64,000 nucleotides of DNA from positions 700,501-764,500 of the forward strand of contig NZ_CP011479.1 in assembly GCF_001011155.1 (NCBI RefSeq), in the 5' to 3' direction. Positions 46,570-55,414 of the stretch are shown piece by piece; the first letter of the stretch is position 1, and each line of letters begins with the position of its first letter. The position numbers and the translations under genes were made by a program. Source of the stretch: Hoeflea sp. IMCC20628 (GTDB lineage: Bacteria > Pseudomonadota > Alphaproteobacteria > Rhizobiales > Rhizobiaceae). The notes beneath the pieces were generated by a model, which did not search any database, was not told the origin of the DNA, and was given only the letters and a program-made list of their open reading frames with translations.

Positions 46570-47706
46570 ATGCAGAATCAGATCGACAAAACCGTTTCAC
46601 GACGGTCGTTTTTGAAAAAGGGGTCGATGTTGGGAGGCGTGGCCGCCGTGGGCGCTTTGTCGGCGCCGGCAGTGCTGGCGCAGGCGCCATTGGTGGTGAA
46701 GATGCAGACCTCGTGGCCTGCCTCCGACATCTGGATGGACTTTGCGCGCGAATATACCACCCGGGTGGAGGAAATGTCGGGCGGACGCCTCCAGATTGAC
46801 CTTTTGCCCTCCGGCGCGATCGTCGGCGCGTTCCAGGTGATGGATGCCTGCAACGATGGCGTGCTGGATGCGGCTCACACGGTGCCGGTCTACTGGTACG
46901 GCAAATCCAAGGCAGCATCATTCTTCGGCACCGGCCCGGTCTTCGGCGGCTCGGCCACCACAATGCTCGGCTGGTTCTATCAGGGTGGCGGCGCAGAGCT
47001 TTACCGCGAACTGACGCAGGATGTGCTTGGCCTTAATGTCTATGGCTATATGGGCATGCCTATGCCGGCACAGCCTTTTGGCTGGTTCAAGGGCGAAGTC
47101 AATTCAGTCGCCGATATCCAGGGGTTCAAATATCGCACCGTCGGCCTGGCTGCCGATCTGCTGCAGTCGATGGGCATGTCCGTCGCCCAGCTTCCGGGCG
47201 GTGAAATCGTCCCGTCCATGGAACGCGGCGTGATCGACGCCTTCGAGTTCAACAACCCCTCGTCCGACCGCAGGTTCGGCGCTCAGGATGTGGCCAAGAA
47301 CTATTATCTCTCGTCTTACCACCAAGCGTCGGAAGCCTTCGAGTTCATCTTCAACAAGGACTTCATGGACGATCTCGAGCCCGACCTTCAGGCAATCCTG
47401 AAATATGGTGTCGAGGCCTCGGCCACATCGAACCTCGCGCTTGCGATGCGCGAATATTCCAAGGATCTGGCGGAACTGCAGTCCGATGACGGGGTCACGG
47501 TGCATCGCACGTCGAAGGAAATCCTTGCTGCGCAGTTGGAAGCCTGGGACACGCTCATTACCGATCTGGAAGCTGATCCCTTCAACAAGAAGGTCATGGA
47601 CAGCCAGCGCGCCTGGGTCGAGCAGGTCGCCTATTACGAGCTGATGAACGCGCCGGACCTGGGTCTGGCCTATGAGCACTACTTCCCGGGCAAGCTGAAG
47701 ATGTAA
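46570..47706 (+). CDS. TRAP transporter substrate-binding protein (DctP family)
   Basis: 378 residues from ATG 46570 with GGGAGGATTGGAC upstream. A twin-arginine signal (SRRSFLKKGSMLG) exports it. The DctP-type fold continues with VKMQTSWPASDIWMDFAREY, MGMPMPAQPFGWFKGEV and GGEIVPSMERGVIDAFEFNN. The sequence is closest in look to binding proteins for 2-oxo monocarboxylates (TakP-like), but the ligand is not certain. A strong hairpin follows before dctQ. Confidence 0.9.
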   Translation: MQNQIDKTVSRRSFLKKGSMLGGVAAVGALSAPAVLAQAPLVVKMQTSWPASDIWMDFAREYTTRVEEMSGGRLQIDLLPSGAIVGAFQVMDACNDGVLDAAHTVPVYWYGKSKAASFFGTGPVFGGSATTMLGWFYQGGGAELYRELTQDVLGLNVYGYMGMPMPAQPFGWFKGEVNSVADIQGFKYRTVGLAADLLQSMGMSVAQLPGGEIVPSMERGVIDAFEFNNPSSDRRFGAQDVAKNYYLSSYHQASEAFEFIFNKDFMDDLEPDLQAILKYGVEASATSNLALAMREYSKDLAELQSDDGVTVHRTSKEILAAQLEAWDTLITDLEADPFNKKVMDSQRAWVEQVAYYELMNAPDLGLAYEHYFPGKLKM

Positions 47707-47730
47707 ACCTGTCCGGTTAATTGCTGCAAT

Positions 47731-47758
47731 GATCCGGCGGACACTGCTCCGCCGGATC
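47731..47758 (+). terminator. Intercistronic hairpin between TRAP binding protein and permease
   Basis: GATCCGGCGGA and TCCGCCGGATC make a perfect 11-bp stem with a six-base loop, 25 bp after the binding-protein stop. No U-run follows, so it more likely stabilises the upstream mRNA and lowers permease expression than stops transcription fully. Confidence 0.6.
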
Positions 47759-47784
47759 CCTCTGGCACGGAAAAGTGGCTGCTC

Positions 47785-48369
47785 ATGATTCGATACATCC
47801 GTTTTGCTGACACCTTGTCGGCGGCTTTCGGCAAGGCCTTCGCCTGGCTGATCATTCTCATGGCTTTCGGCACCGGGTATGAAGTGGTTTCTCGATACCT
47901 CTTCAACGCTCCGACGCCCTGGGCGCTCGACATCTCGTTTATCATGTACGGATCGCTGTTCATGATGGGTGGTGCCTATACGCTGTCGCGCGGTGGTCAT
48001 GTGAGGGGCGATTTTCTCTATCGTCTCTGGCGTCCGCAGACTCAGGCGAAAGTGGATCTGGTGCTCTATCTGCTGTTCTTTTTTCCCGGTGTTACGGCGC
48101 TGATCGTGACGGGCTGGAAATATGCCTCGCGTTCCTGGGGGTATGGCGAGGTCAGCGTCAACAGCCCCGCGGGCATCCCGATCTACCAGTTCAAGACGGT
48201 GATCATGGCCGCGGGCATTCTCCTGTTCATTCAGGGGATTGCCCAGGTTTTCCGCTGCATTGTCTGCATGCGCACCGGCCAGTGGATAGAGGCCGATGAA
48301 GATGTGCGCGAGACCGAAGATCTGTTGATGAAGAAGGCCGACGAGGCCGAGACTGGCGGACATATATGA
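47785..48369 (+). CDS. TRAP transporter small permease (DctQ)
   Basis: 194 residues with four predicted membrane helices (for example FAWLIILMAFGTGYEVVSRY, FIMYGSLFMMGGAYTLSR and VIMAAGILLFIQGIAQ). DctQ subunits join DctM for Na+-driven uptake. It overlaps dctM by four bases. The C-terminal cytoplasmic stretch is acidic (EADEDVRETEDLLMKKADEA). Confidence 0.92.
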   Translation: MIRYIRFADTLSAAFGKAFAWLIILMAFGTGYEVVSRYLFNAPTPWALDISFIMYGSLFMMGGAYTLSRGGHVRGDFLYRLWRPQTQAKVDLVLYLLFFFPGVTALIVTGWKYASRSWGYGEVSVNSPAGIPIYQFKTVIMAAGILLFIQGIAQVFRCIVCMRTGQWIEADEDVRETEDLLMKKADEAETGGHI

Positions 48370-49784
48370 CCGACCCTCAAATTGCCCTGATGATGCTGGG
48401 CCTGTTCATCTTCATGGTGTTCCTGGGCTTTCCGATCGCTTTTACACTGATGGCCATGGGAATCGGCTTCGGCTACTACGCCTATTTCGATCCCTCGCGG
48501 ATGTGGCGCTCCTATTTTCGACTCGATGAGCTGGCGAGCACCTGGGACAGCGTATCCCTCTGGATAGATGGGTTCTTCAACAACCGCATCTTCGACCTCT
48601 TCATCAATCAGACCTATACGGTGATGTCCAACGAGGTGCTGACGGCGGTGCCGCTGTTCCTGTTCATGGGCTACATCGTCGAGCGCGCCAACATCGTTAA
48701 CCGACTGTTTTCGACCCTCAACCTCGCCTCCAAGCGGGTGCCGGGATCGATGGGCGTGGCGGCGTTGATCACCTGCGCATTGTTTGCCACCGCCACCGGC
48801 ATTGTCGGCGCCGTGGTCACGCTGATGGGTCTGCTGGCATTGCCTGCGATGCTGAAAGCGCGCTACGACCCGGCTTTCGCCTCCGGCATCATCTGCGCCG
48901 GCGGCACGCTCGGCATCCTGATCCCGCCCTCGATCATGCTGATCGTCTATGCCGCGTCGTCGGGGGTTTCCATCGTCAAGCTCTACGCTGGTGCGCTTCT
49001 GCCCGGCTTCACCCTCGTCGGTCTGTACCTGGTATATATTGTCGGCCGTTCGCTGCTGCAGCCGAGCGTTGCGCCGCGACCGACCGATGAGGAAGTGCCG
49101 GATGTGCCGACGGGCCGGTTGGTGTTCCTGATCGTCACTTCGTTCTTCCCGCTGGCGTTTCTGATCATAGCGGTTCTGGGCTCGATCCTGTTCGGCCTGG
49201 CGACACCAACGGAGGCCGCCTCCATTGGTGCGCTCGGCGGCATAGGTCTGGCTATCGCTTATGGGGCCATGACCTGGCAGCGGCTGCGCGAAAGCGTTTA
49301 TCTGACGGTGCGGACCACGGCGATGGTGTGCTGGCTGTTTGTCGGCTCCTACGTCTTCTCCTCGGTGTTCTCATATCTGGGCGGCGAACAGATTATCTCA
49401 GAATTCGTCATGGGGCTGGACCTGACCCCGTTCCAGTTCCTGCTTCTGGCCCAGTTGATCATCTTCCTTCTGGGTTGGCCGCTGGAATGGTCGGAGATCA
49501 TCATCATCTTCGTGCCGATCTTCCTGCCGCTGCTGGCGATCTTCGACATTGATCCGCTGTTCTTCGGCATTCTTGTCGCGCTCAATCTGCAAACGTCGTT
49601 TCTGACGCCGCCGATGGCCATGTCAGCTTATTATCTCAAGGGGATAGCACCGCCTGAGGTGAAGCTGACGCAGATCTTTGCCGGGGTCATGCCGTTCTTG
49701 TTGATGGTCTTCATCTGCATGGCGCTGATGTATACGTTCCCGCAGATCGTCTACTACCTGCCGGAACGCTTCTATGGCAAATGA
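48366..49784 (+). CDS. TRAP transporter large permease (DctM)
   Basis: 472 residues with about 12-13 membrane helices. Family blocks are PLFLFMGYIVERANIVNRLF, CALFATATGIVGAVVTLMG and GGTLGILIPPSIMLIVYAA. It is longer than the ~425-residue standard form, with an inserted loop after the first helices (residues ~35-80), as in the FcbT3-like branch. It overlaps the amidase gene by 11 bp. Confidence 0.94.
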   Translation: MTDPQIALMMLGLFIFMVFLGFPIAFTLMAMGIGFGYYAYFDPSRMWRSYFRLDELASTWDSVSLWIDGFFNNRIFDLFINQTYTVMSNEVLTAVPLFLFMGYIVERANIVNRLFSTLNLASKRVPGSMGVAALITCALFATATGIVGAVVTLMGLLALPAMLKARYDPAFASGIICAGGTLGILIPPSIMLIVYAASSGVSIVKLYAGALLPGFTLVGLYLVYIVGRSLLQPSVAPRPTDEEVPDVPTGRLVFLIVTSFFPLAFLIIAVLGSILFGLATPTEAASIGALGGIGLAIAYGAMTWQRLRESVYLTVRTTAMVCWLFVGSYVFSSVFSYLGGEQIISEFVMGLDLTPFQFLLLAQLIIFLLGWPLEWSEIIIIFVPIFLPLLAIFDIDPLFFGILVALNLQTSFLTPPMAMSAYYLKGIAPPEVKLTQIFAGVMPFLLMVFICMALMYTFPQIVYYLPERFYGK

Positions 49785-51129
49785 TCCTATGGCTATGATT
49801 GGCCTGAGCGCTTTGGAGGCACGGGAACGGATGGCCAGCGGTGCGCTGACCGCGGTTGACTATATGCGCGGCTGTCTGGACCGGATTGCTGCCGTGGAGG
49901 GTGAAATCCAGGCCTTCGAGTGGTTCGATGCGGATTTCGCGATGCGGCAGGCCCAGGGCGCCGATGCGCACCGCAAGTCGGGCCGTCCTATCGGAGCGCT
50001 GCACGGGCTGCCGGTGGCGTTGAAGGACATCATCGACACCCGCGGTATTCCGACGGCCAATGGAACCATGCTCGATGCCGGTCGGGTTCCCGAGCGTGAT
50101 GCGGTCATCGTCGAGAAGCTGCGCGCGGCGGGCGCCATCATCATCGGCAAGACGGTTACCACCGAACTTGCGTTCATGCATCCGGGCAAGACCCGCAATC
50201 CGGTCAATCCGGCGCACACGCCGGGCGGCTCGTCCTCCGGCTCTGCCGCCGCTGTGGCAGCGGGCATGGTGCCGCTGGCTGTCGGCACCCAGACAGGTGG
50301 TTCCGTCATCCGGCCCGCCGCCTATTGTGGCGTCACGGGCTTCCTGCCGTCGGCAGGCAGTATCCCGCGTACCGGCATACTGACGCAATCACCGACGCTC
50401 GACCGGGTGGGTGTCTTCGCCCGATCCGTCGAGGATGCCGCGATGCTGGCCGAGGTGTTGTTCGGTCACGATGAACTCGACAAGGCGACAATTCCGGCGC
50501 CGCATCCAAAGCTGCTCTCGATCGCGTCAACCGACGCGCCGGTGCGGCCGCAATTCGTCTTCATCCGCACGCCCTACTGGCAAAAGGCAAGCAATGCCTG
50601 CCAGCAGGCGATGGAGGAGCTTGCAGAACATCTGGGCGAGGGCTGTTTCGAGACCGGCCTGCCGGATGCCTTCGGCGAGGCGGCGAGCATGCGCGAGCGG
50701 ATCAATCTGGCGGAAATGTCCAAATGCTACCATCGCTATATCCGTGACGGCGGCAAGCAATTGTCTCCTCAACTTTCCGAAGCCCTCGAGAAGGGCGGCA
50801 AGACGTTGGCACATGACTACATCGCCGCGCTGGACTGGCCTGATTATCTCTATTCCGGCCTCGATGCTGTCTTCCAGCGTTGCGATGCGATCCTGACGCC
50901 TGCCGCGCCCGGACCGGCACCAAAGGGGCTGGAGAGTACAGGCGATCCGGTGTTCAATGGACTCTGGACGCTGTGCGGCACGCCGACCATCACGCTCCCG
51001 CTGTTTACCGATGAGGAAGGCATGCCGATGGGGGTGCAACTTGTCGGACCGCGCGGTGGTGACGCTCGCCTGCTCAGAACCGCCAGGTGGCTGGTGAAGC
51101 ATCTCGAAACCGACGGCCAGGGAGACTGA
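49774..51129 (+). CDS. Amidase-signature-family amidase
   Basis: 451 residues with the Ser-Ser-Lys catalytic set: Lys84 in ALKDIIDTRG, the cis-Ser in GGSSSGSAAA (about Ser155) and the nucleophile Ser177 in GTQTGGSVIR. It hydrolyses an amide in the cytoplasm. Being translationally coupled to a TRAP permease suggests that an imported amide or its product is the substrate, or that the released acid is related to it. Start overlaps the dctM end. Confidence 0.9.
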   Translation: MANDPMAMIGLSALEARERMASGALTAVDYMRGCLDRIAAVEGEIQAFEWFDADFAMRQAQGADAHRKSGRPIGALHGLPVALKDIIDTRGIPTANGTMLDAGRVPERDAVIVEKLRAAGAIIIGKTVTTELAFMHPGKTRNPVNPAHTPGGSSSGSAAAVAAGMVPLAVGTQTGGSVIRPAAYCGVTGFLPSAGSIPRTGILTQSPTLDRVGVFARSVEDAAMLAEVLFGHDELDKATIPAPHPKLLSIASTDAPVRPQFVFIRTPYWQKASNACQQAMEELAEHLGEGCFETGLPDAFGEAASMRERINLAEMSKCYHRYIRDGGKQLSPQLSEALEKGGKTLAHDYIAALDWPDYLYSGLDAVFQRCDAILTPAAPGPAPKGLESTGDPVFNGLWTLCGTPTITLPLFTDEEGMPMGVQLVGPRGGDARLLRTARWLVKHLETDGQGD

Positions 51130-51134
51130 CGACC

Positions 51135-51293
51135 ATGGAACGGATTCTCACGATTTTTGCCTTCATCATCCTATGCGGCTTTCTGGGTGTGCTCGTCTAT
51201 AAACTGCCAAGGCTCGACCTTGGCGCAGTGATTGGGCTGACTGTGGCGATGGCTTTCTACGACCTGTTCGTTCACAAACGGCCGGAACGATAA
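51135..51293 (+). CDS. Small membrane protein after amidase
   Basis: 52 residues from ATG 51135, five bases after the amidase stop. Two hydrophobic segments (ILTIFAFIILCGFLGVLVY and LGAVIGLTVAMAFYDLFV) connected by KLPRLD, then a basic tail (HKRPER), predict two helices. No family recognised. Its position at the end of the TRAP operon suggests an accessory function, unproven. Both ORF and spacing look genuine. Confidence 0.7.
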   Translation: MERILTIFAFIILCGFLGVLVYKLPRLDLGAVIGLTVAMAFYDLFVHKRPER

Positions 51294-51369
51294 CGTATCA
51301 AGTCAAAGAGTTACCGCGTTTTGCCGGATGGGAGGCGTTACGGACCACGGTAAGCTCAACAAGCGCGCT

Positions 51370-52077
51370 TCAAGTCGTCGTCTCGACACTCAGACGGTAG
51401 CCGATGCCGCGGACAGTCTGCAGCCAGACCGGATTGGACGGGTCTTCCTCGATCTTGCGGCGCAGGCGGTTGATCTGCACGTCGATGGTGCGCTCACCAA
51501 CCTCGACATCGGCGCCGACAAGTTCGTGGCGTGGCACGGTGTCACCGGCATTTTCGGCAAATGTCACCATTATCTCGCGTTCGCGGTCCGTAAGCCGAAC
51601 CGGTTCGCCGGATTTTTTCAACTCGCGCCGGGCAATGACGAAGGTGAAGGGGCCGAACACCACCTGTTCAACCTTGGGTGTCGCCGGTTGGCCGCCGCGC
51701 TTGAGAATATTGTTGATTCTGAGAACCAGTTCGCGCGGGTTGAACGGCTTGGGCAGGTAATCGTCAGCACCGGCTTCAAGTCCGTCGATCCTAGCATCGC
51801 CCTCGGCCAGCGCAGTCAGCATCAGGATCGGCACGGTCTTGGCCTCGCGCAGTGACCGTGTCAGCGCCAATCCGCTTTCACCGGGCATCATCACGTCAAT
51901 GATGAGCAGGTCGAAATCGATGCCGTCGAGCTTGCGGCGCGCTTCGGCTGCATCGGCAGCGGTGGTCACGCGAAAACCCTGTTCGGAGAGATAGCGCGAG
52001 AGCAGATCGCGAATGCGGGTGTCGTCGTCAACGACAAGCAGATGGGCGGCGTCATCGCCCGGCAAGGAAGTGGTCAT
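51370..52077 (-). CDS. OmpR-family response regulator
   Basis: 235 residues. Receiver domain with Asp in LLIIDVMMPGESG and Lys in YLPKPFNPREL; winged-helix output with VRLTDREREIMVTFAENAGD and ERTIDVQINRLRRKIEED. It overlaps the MarR gene by 4 bp (ATGA), so both are co-transcribed. The candidate partner kinase is at 44960-46372. The stop is 76 bp from the end of the TRAP operon, which faces it. Confidence 0.93.
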   Translation of the reverse strand: MTTSLPGDDAAHLLVVDDDTRIRDLLSRYLSEQGFRVTTAADAAEARRKLDGIDFDLLIIDVMMPGESGLALTRSLREAKTVPILMLTALAEGDARIDGLEAGADDYLPKPFNPRELVLRINNILKRGGQPATPKVEQVVFGPFTFVIARRELKKSGEPVRLTDREREIMVTFAENAGDTVPRHELVGADVEVGERTIDVQINRLRRKIEEDPSNPVWLQTVRGIGYRLSVETTT

Positions 52078-52601
52078 CGGTCTTGTCCCTCCTTCAAGTC
52101 ATCCCGGTTCGGGTCCTGGGCGGCGGTGTTGATCATGCCCGACAGGAATGTCTTGACCGCGGCGCGCCCGCTGTCGTCCAGAGTCTCAAGTGCATTGGCG
52201 ATGCGGCGAGACTGTGGCCTCGCCAGTGCCAACGCAAGATCGCGCCCGCGCGACGTCGGAAACAGCTGGCGTTGCCTGCGGTCCTCGGGGCCGGCAACCT
52301 GGGTAATGTAGCCTGAATCGATCAATTGCTTGAGCACGCGCGCCAGTGATTGCTTGGTGATTTTCAAGGTTTCGAGCAAGGCTGCAACTGTCAGTCCCGG
52401 TTCACGGTTGACGAAATGGACTACCCGGTGATGCGCCCGGCCAAACCCGAAGGTTCCGAGAATGGCATCTGGGTCCGAGGTGAAGTCCCGATAGGCGAAA
52501 AACACCAGCTCGATGATCTCGAAATCGATGCCCTCTTCGTCGCCAATCGGATGGTCGCATATTTCCTCGGATGAGGGCTTGCTTGCGCCGGCGCGGTTCA
52601 T
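52074..52601 (-). CDS. MarR-family transcriptional regulator
   Basis: 175 residues with a MarR winged helix: VAALLETLKITKQSLARVLK (recognition helix region) then GYITQVAGPEDRRQRQLFPT for the wing. It is divergent from ilvE, and its promoter region with the ilvE leader is 207 bp. First of the marR-regulator pair. Ligand and targets are unknown; it may repress itself or the two-component genes. Confidence 0.88.
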   Translation of the reverse strand: MNRAGASKPSSEEICDHPIGDEEGIDFEIIELVFFAYRDFTSDPDAILGTFGFGRAHHRVVHFVNREPGLTVAALLETLKITKQSLARVLKQLIDSGYITQVAGPEDRRQRQLFPTSRGRDLALALARPQSRRIANALETLDDSGRAAVKTFLSGMINTAAQDPNRDDLKEGQDR

Positions 52602-52808
52602 GACGACTTTTCCTTTCGAATACGTCAGCTATGTTGACATAAATTGGCGCAATTGCTAGCAATCAATTGTGCGCGAGACCGATCGGCCTTGCCCTCCGGC
52701 TTGCTATTGCCCGTTTCCCGGCGCCGTTTCCGGCACCTGGCCTCACGGTCACCGACACCGGCTTCAGACAACGATTATCACGGCGGCATGCCGCCTGGAG
52801 GAAACGTG

Positions 52809-53699
52809 ATGGCGTCCGTACCTTTTGATCAGCTTGAGGGTGAAATCTGGTTCAATGGTGAGTTTGTGCCGTGGAAGGACGCGAAAATCCACGTTCTGAC
52901 CCATGGCCTGCACTATGCCAGTGCCGTCTTTGAAGGCGAGCGCGCCTATGGCGGCGAGATCTTCAAACTGACAGAACATACAGAGCGGCTTCACACATCC
53001 GGTGAAATCCTCGGTTTCAAGATCCCTTACAGTGTGGCGGAAATTGATGCCGCCTGTGTCGAACTGCTGTCGCGTCAAGGGTTCACCGACGCTTACGTTC
53101 GGCCGATTGCCTGGCGCGGTTCGGAGATGATGGGTGTGTCGGCCCAGAAGAACAAGATCAACCTGTCGATCGCGATCTGGCAGTGGCCGAGTTATTTCAA
53201 GCCGGAAGAACGCATGAAGGGCATCCGGCTGGATCTCGCCGAGTATCGCCGCCCGGACCCGCGCACCGCGCCTTGCCGCTCCAAGGCGGCCGGCCTTTAC
53301 ATGATCTGCACCCTGTCCAAGCATCGCGCCGAAGAACGCGGTTACGCCGATGCGCTGATGCTCGACTGGCGCGGCCAGGTCGCTGAAGCCACCGGTGCCA
53401 ATGTGTTCTTCGTGCGTGACGGCAAGATCCACACGCCGACACCGGATTGTTTCCTCGACGGCATCACCCGCCGCACCGTGATCGGTCTCGCCAAGAAGCG
53501 TGGCTATGAGGTGATCGAGCGGGCAATCATGCCCGAGGAATTCGACAGTTTCGAGCAATGTTTCCTGACCGGCACTGCGGCGGAAGTCACACCGGTTTCC
53601 GAAATCGGTCCGCACAGCTTCACGGTCGGCGAGATCGCCATGAATCTGGTCAATGATTACATGGCCGAAGTTCAGCCCAAGCGCGTTGCTGCTGAATAG
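52809..53699 (+). CDS. ilvE: Branched-chain amino-acid aminotransferase
   Basis: 296 residues from ATG 52809 (GGAGGAAACGTG upstream). Class IV aminotransferase: THGLHYASAVFEGERAYG, Lys of PLP binding in PCRSKAAGLYMICTLSKHRA, and C-terminal TGTAAEVTPVSEIG. It interconverts Ile, Leu and Val with their 2-oxo acids. The longer in-frame extension to 52644 has no family features. A terminator follows. Confidence 0.93.
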   Translation: MASVPFDQLEGEIWFNGEFVPWKDAKIHVLTHGLHYASAVFEGERAYGGEIFKLTEHTERLHTSGEILGFKIPYSVAEIDAACVELLSRQGFTDAYVRPIAWRGSEMMGVSAQKNKINLSIAIWQWPSYFKPEERMKGIRLDLAEYRRPDPRTAPCRSKAAGLYMICTLSKHRAEERGYADALMLDWRGQVAEATGANVFFVRDGKIHTPTPDCFLDGITRRTVIGLAKKRGYEVIERAIMPEEFDSFEQCFLTGTAAEVTPVSEIGPHSFTVGEIAMNLVNDYMAEVQPKRVAAE

Positions 53700-53717
53700 A
53701 CATTTCGAATAGGTATG

Positions 53718-53753
53718 AAAAAGGCGGCGTTCCGATGGGAAGGCCGCCTTTTT
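53718..53753. terminator. Bidirectional terminator between ilvE and Gly-rich gene
   Basis: AAAAAGGCGGC and GCCGCCTTTTT form an 11-bp stem with T-runs on both strands, matching the convergent ilvE and 53773-54045 genes. Confidence 0.9.
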
Positions 53754-53772
53754 CATGTGAAGAACAGCGATG

Positions 53773-54045
53773 TTATTTCTTCATGTTGCCCATGACCATG
53801 CCGACGATACCAGCGAGCACGCCGCCGCCGGCTACACCGCCAACCGCATCACCAGCCATGCCTGACAGTGCGCCCATGTCGCCTCCGAGCACACTGAGCA
53901 GCAGGCCACCACCGACGCCACCGACTGCGCCGATGACGGAGCGACCGATCGGGCTCAGCGCTACCTGTTTTAATGCCGCGCCGACCGCATTGCCGCCGAT
54001 GGCGCCACCGACCAGTTGAATAATGATGGGAAGAAGAGCTTCCAT
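53773..54045 (-). CDS. Gly-rich small membrane protein
   Basis: 90 residues, about one-third Gly, in glycine-zipper style (VGGAIGGNAVGAALK, IGAVGGVGGGLLLSVLGGD, AGDAVGGVAGGGVLAGIVGM). Such sequences pack membrane helices, but no family function is recognised. It has a basic end (GNMKK). Alone between ilvE and hpd with its own terminators. Confidence 0.75.
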   Translation of the reverse strand: MEALLPIIIQLVGGAIGGNAVGAALKQVALSPIGRSVIGAVGGVGGGLLLSVLGGDMGALSGMAGDAVGGVAGGGVLAGIVGMVMGNMKK

Positions 54046-54107
54046 TGGACCATATCCCTCTTGTTATCTGCTGCCATACCAGTGCAGCAAATCAAGCTTG
54101 AGGGTGG

Positions 54108-54133
54108 AAAAAGGCCGGAGTCAATTCCGGCCT
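54108..54133 (-). terminator. Terminator after hpd
   Basis: On the minus strand AGGCCGGA, a six-base loop and TCCGGCCT are followed by TTTTT, 18 bp beyond the hpd stop. Confidence 0.85.
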
Positions 54134-54150
54134 GTTGATAAGCGGGGCAG

Positions 54151-55260
54151 TTATTCTGCGGCTTCGCCGATGACACCGCGGCGAATCTGGTCTTCTTCTA
54201 TGGATTCGAACAGGGCGCGGAAGTTGCCTTCGCCAAAGCCCTCATCGCCCTTGCGCTGGATGAATTCGAAAAAGATCGGCCCGATCACGGTCTTAGAAAA
54301 CACCTGCAACAGGATCTTGGTCATGCCGCCGTCGATGACACCTTCGCCATCAATCAGGATGCCGTGCTTCTTCATTTTCTCAAGCGGTTCGTCATGGTCA
54401 TGCACGCGGGTTTTGGAAAGATCGTAGTAGGTGTCGGGCGGTCCGGGCATGAACTTGACGCCCTTGTCGGCGATCCAGTCGGTGCCGGCATAGATATCAT
54501 CGGTGCCCACCGCGATATGCTGGATGCCTTCGCCATTGTATTTGCGCAAATACTCTTCGATCTGGCTCTTGTCGTCGGTGGATTCGTTGAGCGGAATGCG
54601 GATCCGGCCACAAGGCGAGGTGATGGCGCGCGAGACCAGCCCGGTGAGCTTGCCTTCGATGTCGAAGAAGTGGATCTGCTTGAAGTTGAACAGGTCGCGA
54701 TAAAAATCCCACCATTTGTCCATGTTGCCGCGGATGACATTGTGGGTCAGGTGGTCAAGATAGTAGAAACCGGCGCCTTCGGGCTTGGGGTCGCGTACGC
54801 CCAGCCATTCAAAGTCGGCGTCGTAGGGGGAACCTTGTTCACCCCAGGTGTCGATGAAATAGAGCAATGACCCGCCGATGCCGACGATTGCCGGGACATC
54901 CAGTGTCTTGTCGCTCCCAGTGTATTCTTCTGCGCCTTTTGACACAGCGTGAGCAAGCGCTCGCTTGGCGTCATCGACGCGCCAGGCCATCGACGGCGCG
55001 CAAGGGCCGTGGGTGGTGACGAAGCGATCGGCGAAGGAACCCTTCTCGGCATTGAGGATGTAATTGATATCGCCCTGCCGCCAGACCGTGATCGCCTTGG
55101 AACGGTGGCGCGCAACCGGTTGATAGCCCATGCGCGCAAACAGCGCTTCCAGGGCCTCGGGATCGGGATGGGCGAATTCGACAAACTCGAATCCGTTGGT
55201 GCCGGCCGGATTGTCTTCCGAAATGGTCGCGCGCGGCGCATCGTGGGGGAACGGGCCCAT
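54151..55260 (-). CDS. hpd: 4-hydroxyphenylpyruvate dioxygenase
   Basis: 369 residues of the VOC superfamily. Iron ligands His in DHLTHNVIRGNM and His in GEGIQHIAVGTDD plus Glu in GEGNFRALFESIEEDQ are visible. It converts 4-hydroxyphenylpyruvate to homogentisate in tyrosine breakdown. AGGAGAGACAAG precedes the ATG. It is divergent from an Lrp-type regulator, which probably controls it. Homogentisate genes are not in the window. Confidence 0.95.
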   Translation of the reverse strand: MGPFPHDAPRATISEDNPAGTNGFEFVEFAHPDPEALEALFARMGYQPVARHRSKAITVWRQGDINYILNAEKGSFADRFVTTHGPCAPSMAWRVDDAKRALAHAVSKGAEEYTGSDKTLDVPAIVGIGGSLLYFIDTWGEQGSPYDADFEWLGVRDPKPEGAGFYYLDHLTHNVIRGNMDKWWDFYRDLFNFKQIHFFDIEGKLTGLVSRAITSPCGRIRIPLNESTDDKSQIEEYLRKYNGEGIQHIAVGTDDIYAGTDWIADKGVKFMPGPPDTYYDLSKTRVHDHDEPLEKMKKHGILIDGEGVIDGGMTKILLQVFSKTVIGPIFFEFIQRKGDEGFGEGNFRALFESIEEDQIRRGVIGEAAE

Positions 55261-55365
55261 CTTGTCTCTCCTGATTTATCATGCGCAGATCGTGATCGCC
55301 CGCGCTTGTTGACTGGTGCGCATATTGCAGCGTATTCAGTGCAAGGTGCATGCAATCGGCGCGTA

Positions 55366-55379
55366 CAATTTGTAAATTG
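55366..55379. promoter_or_regulatory. Possible Lrp-type operator between hpd and its regulator
   Basis: CAATTT and AAATTG are inverted around GT, an AT-rich dyad typical of Lrp/AsnC sites, with a second CACA-ATG-TGTG dyad a few bases downstream (55383-55393). It lies 35-50 bp before the regulator ATG. Confidence 0.5.
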
Positions 55380-55414
55380 CGCACAATGTGTGAGAATATT
55401 GGAGAAAAATCAGC

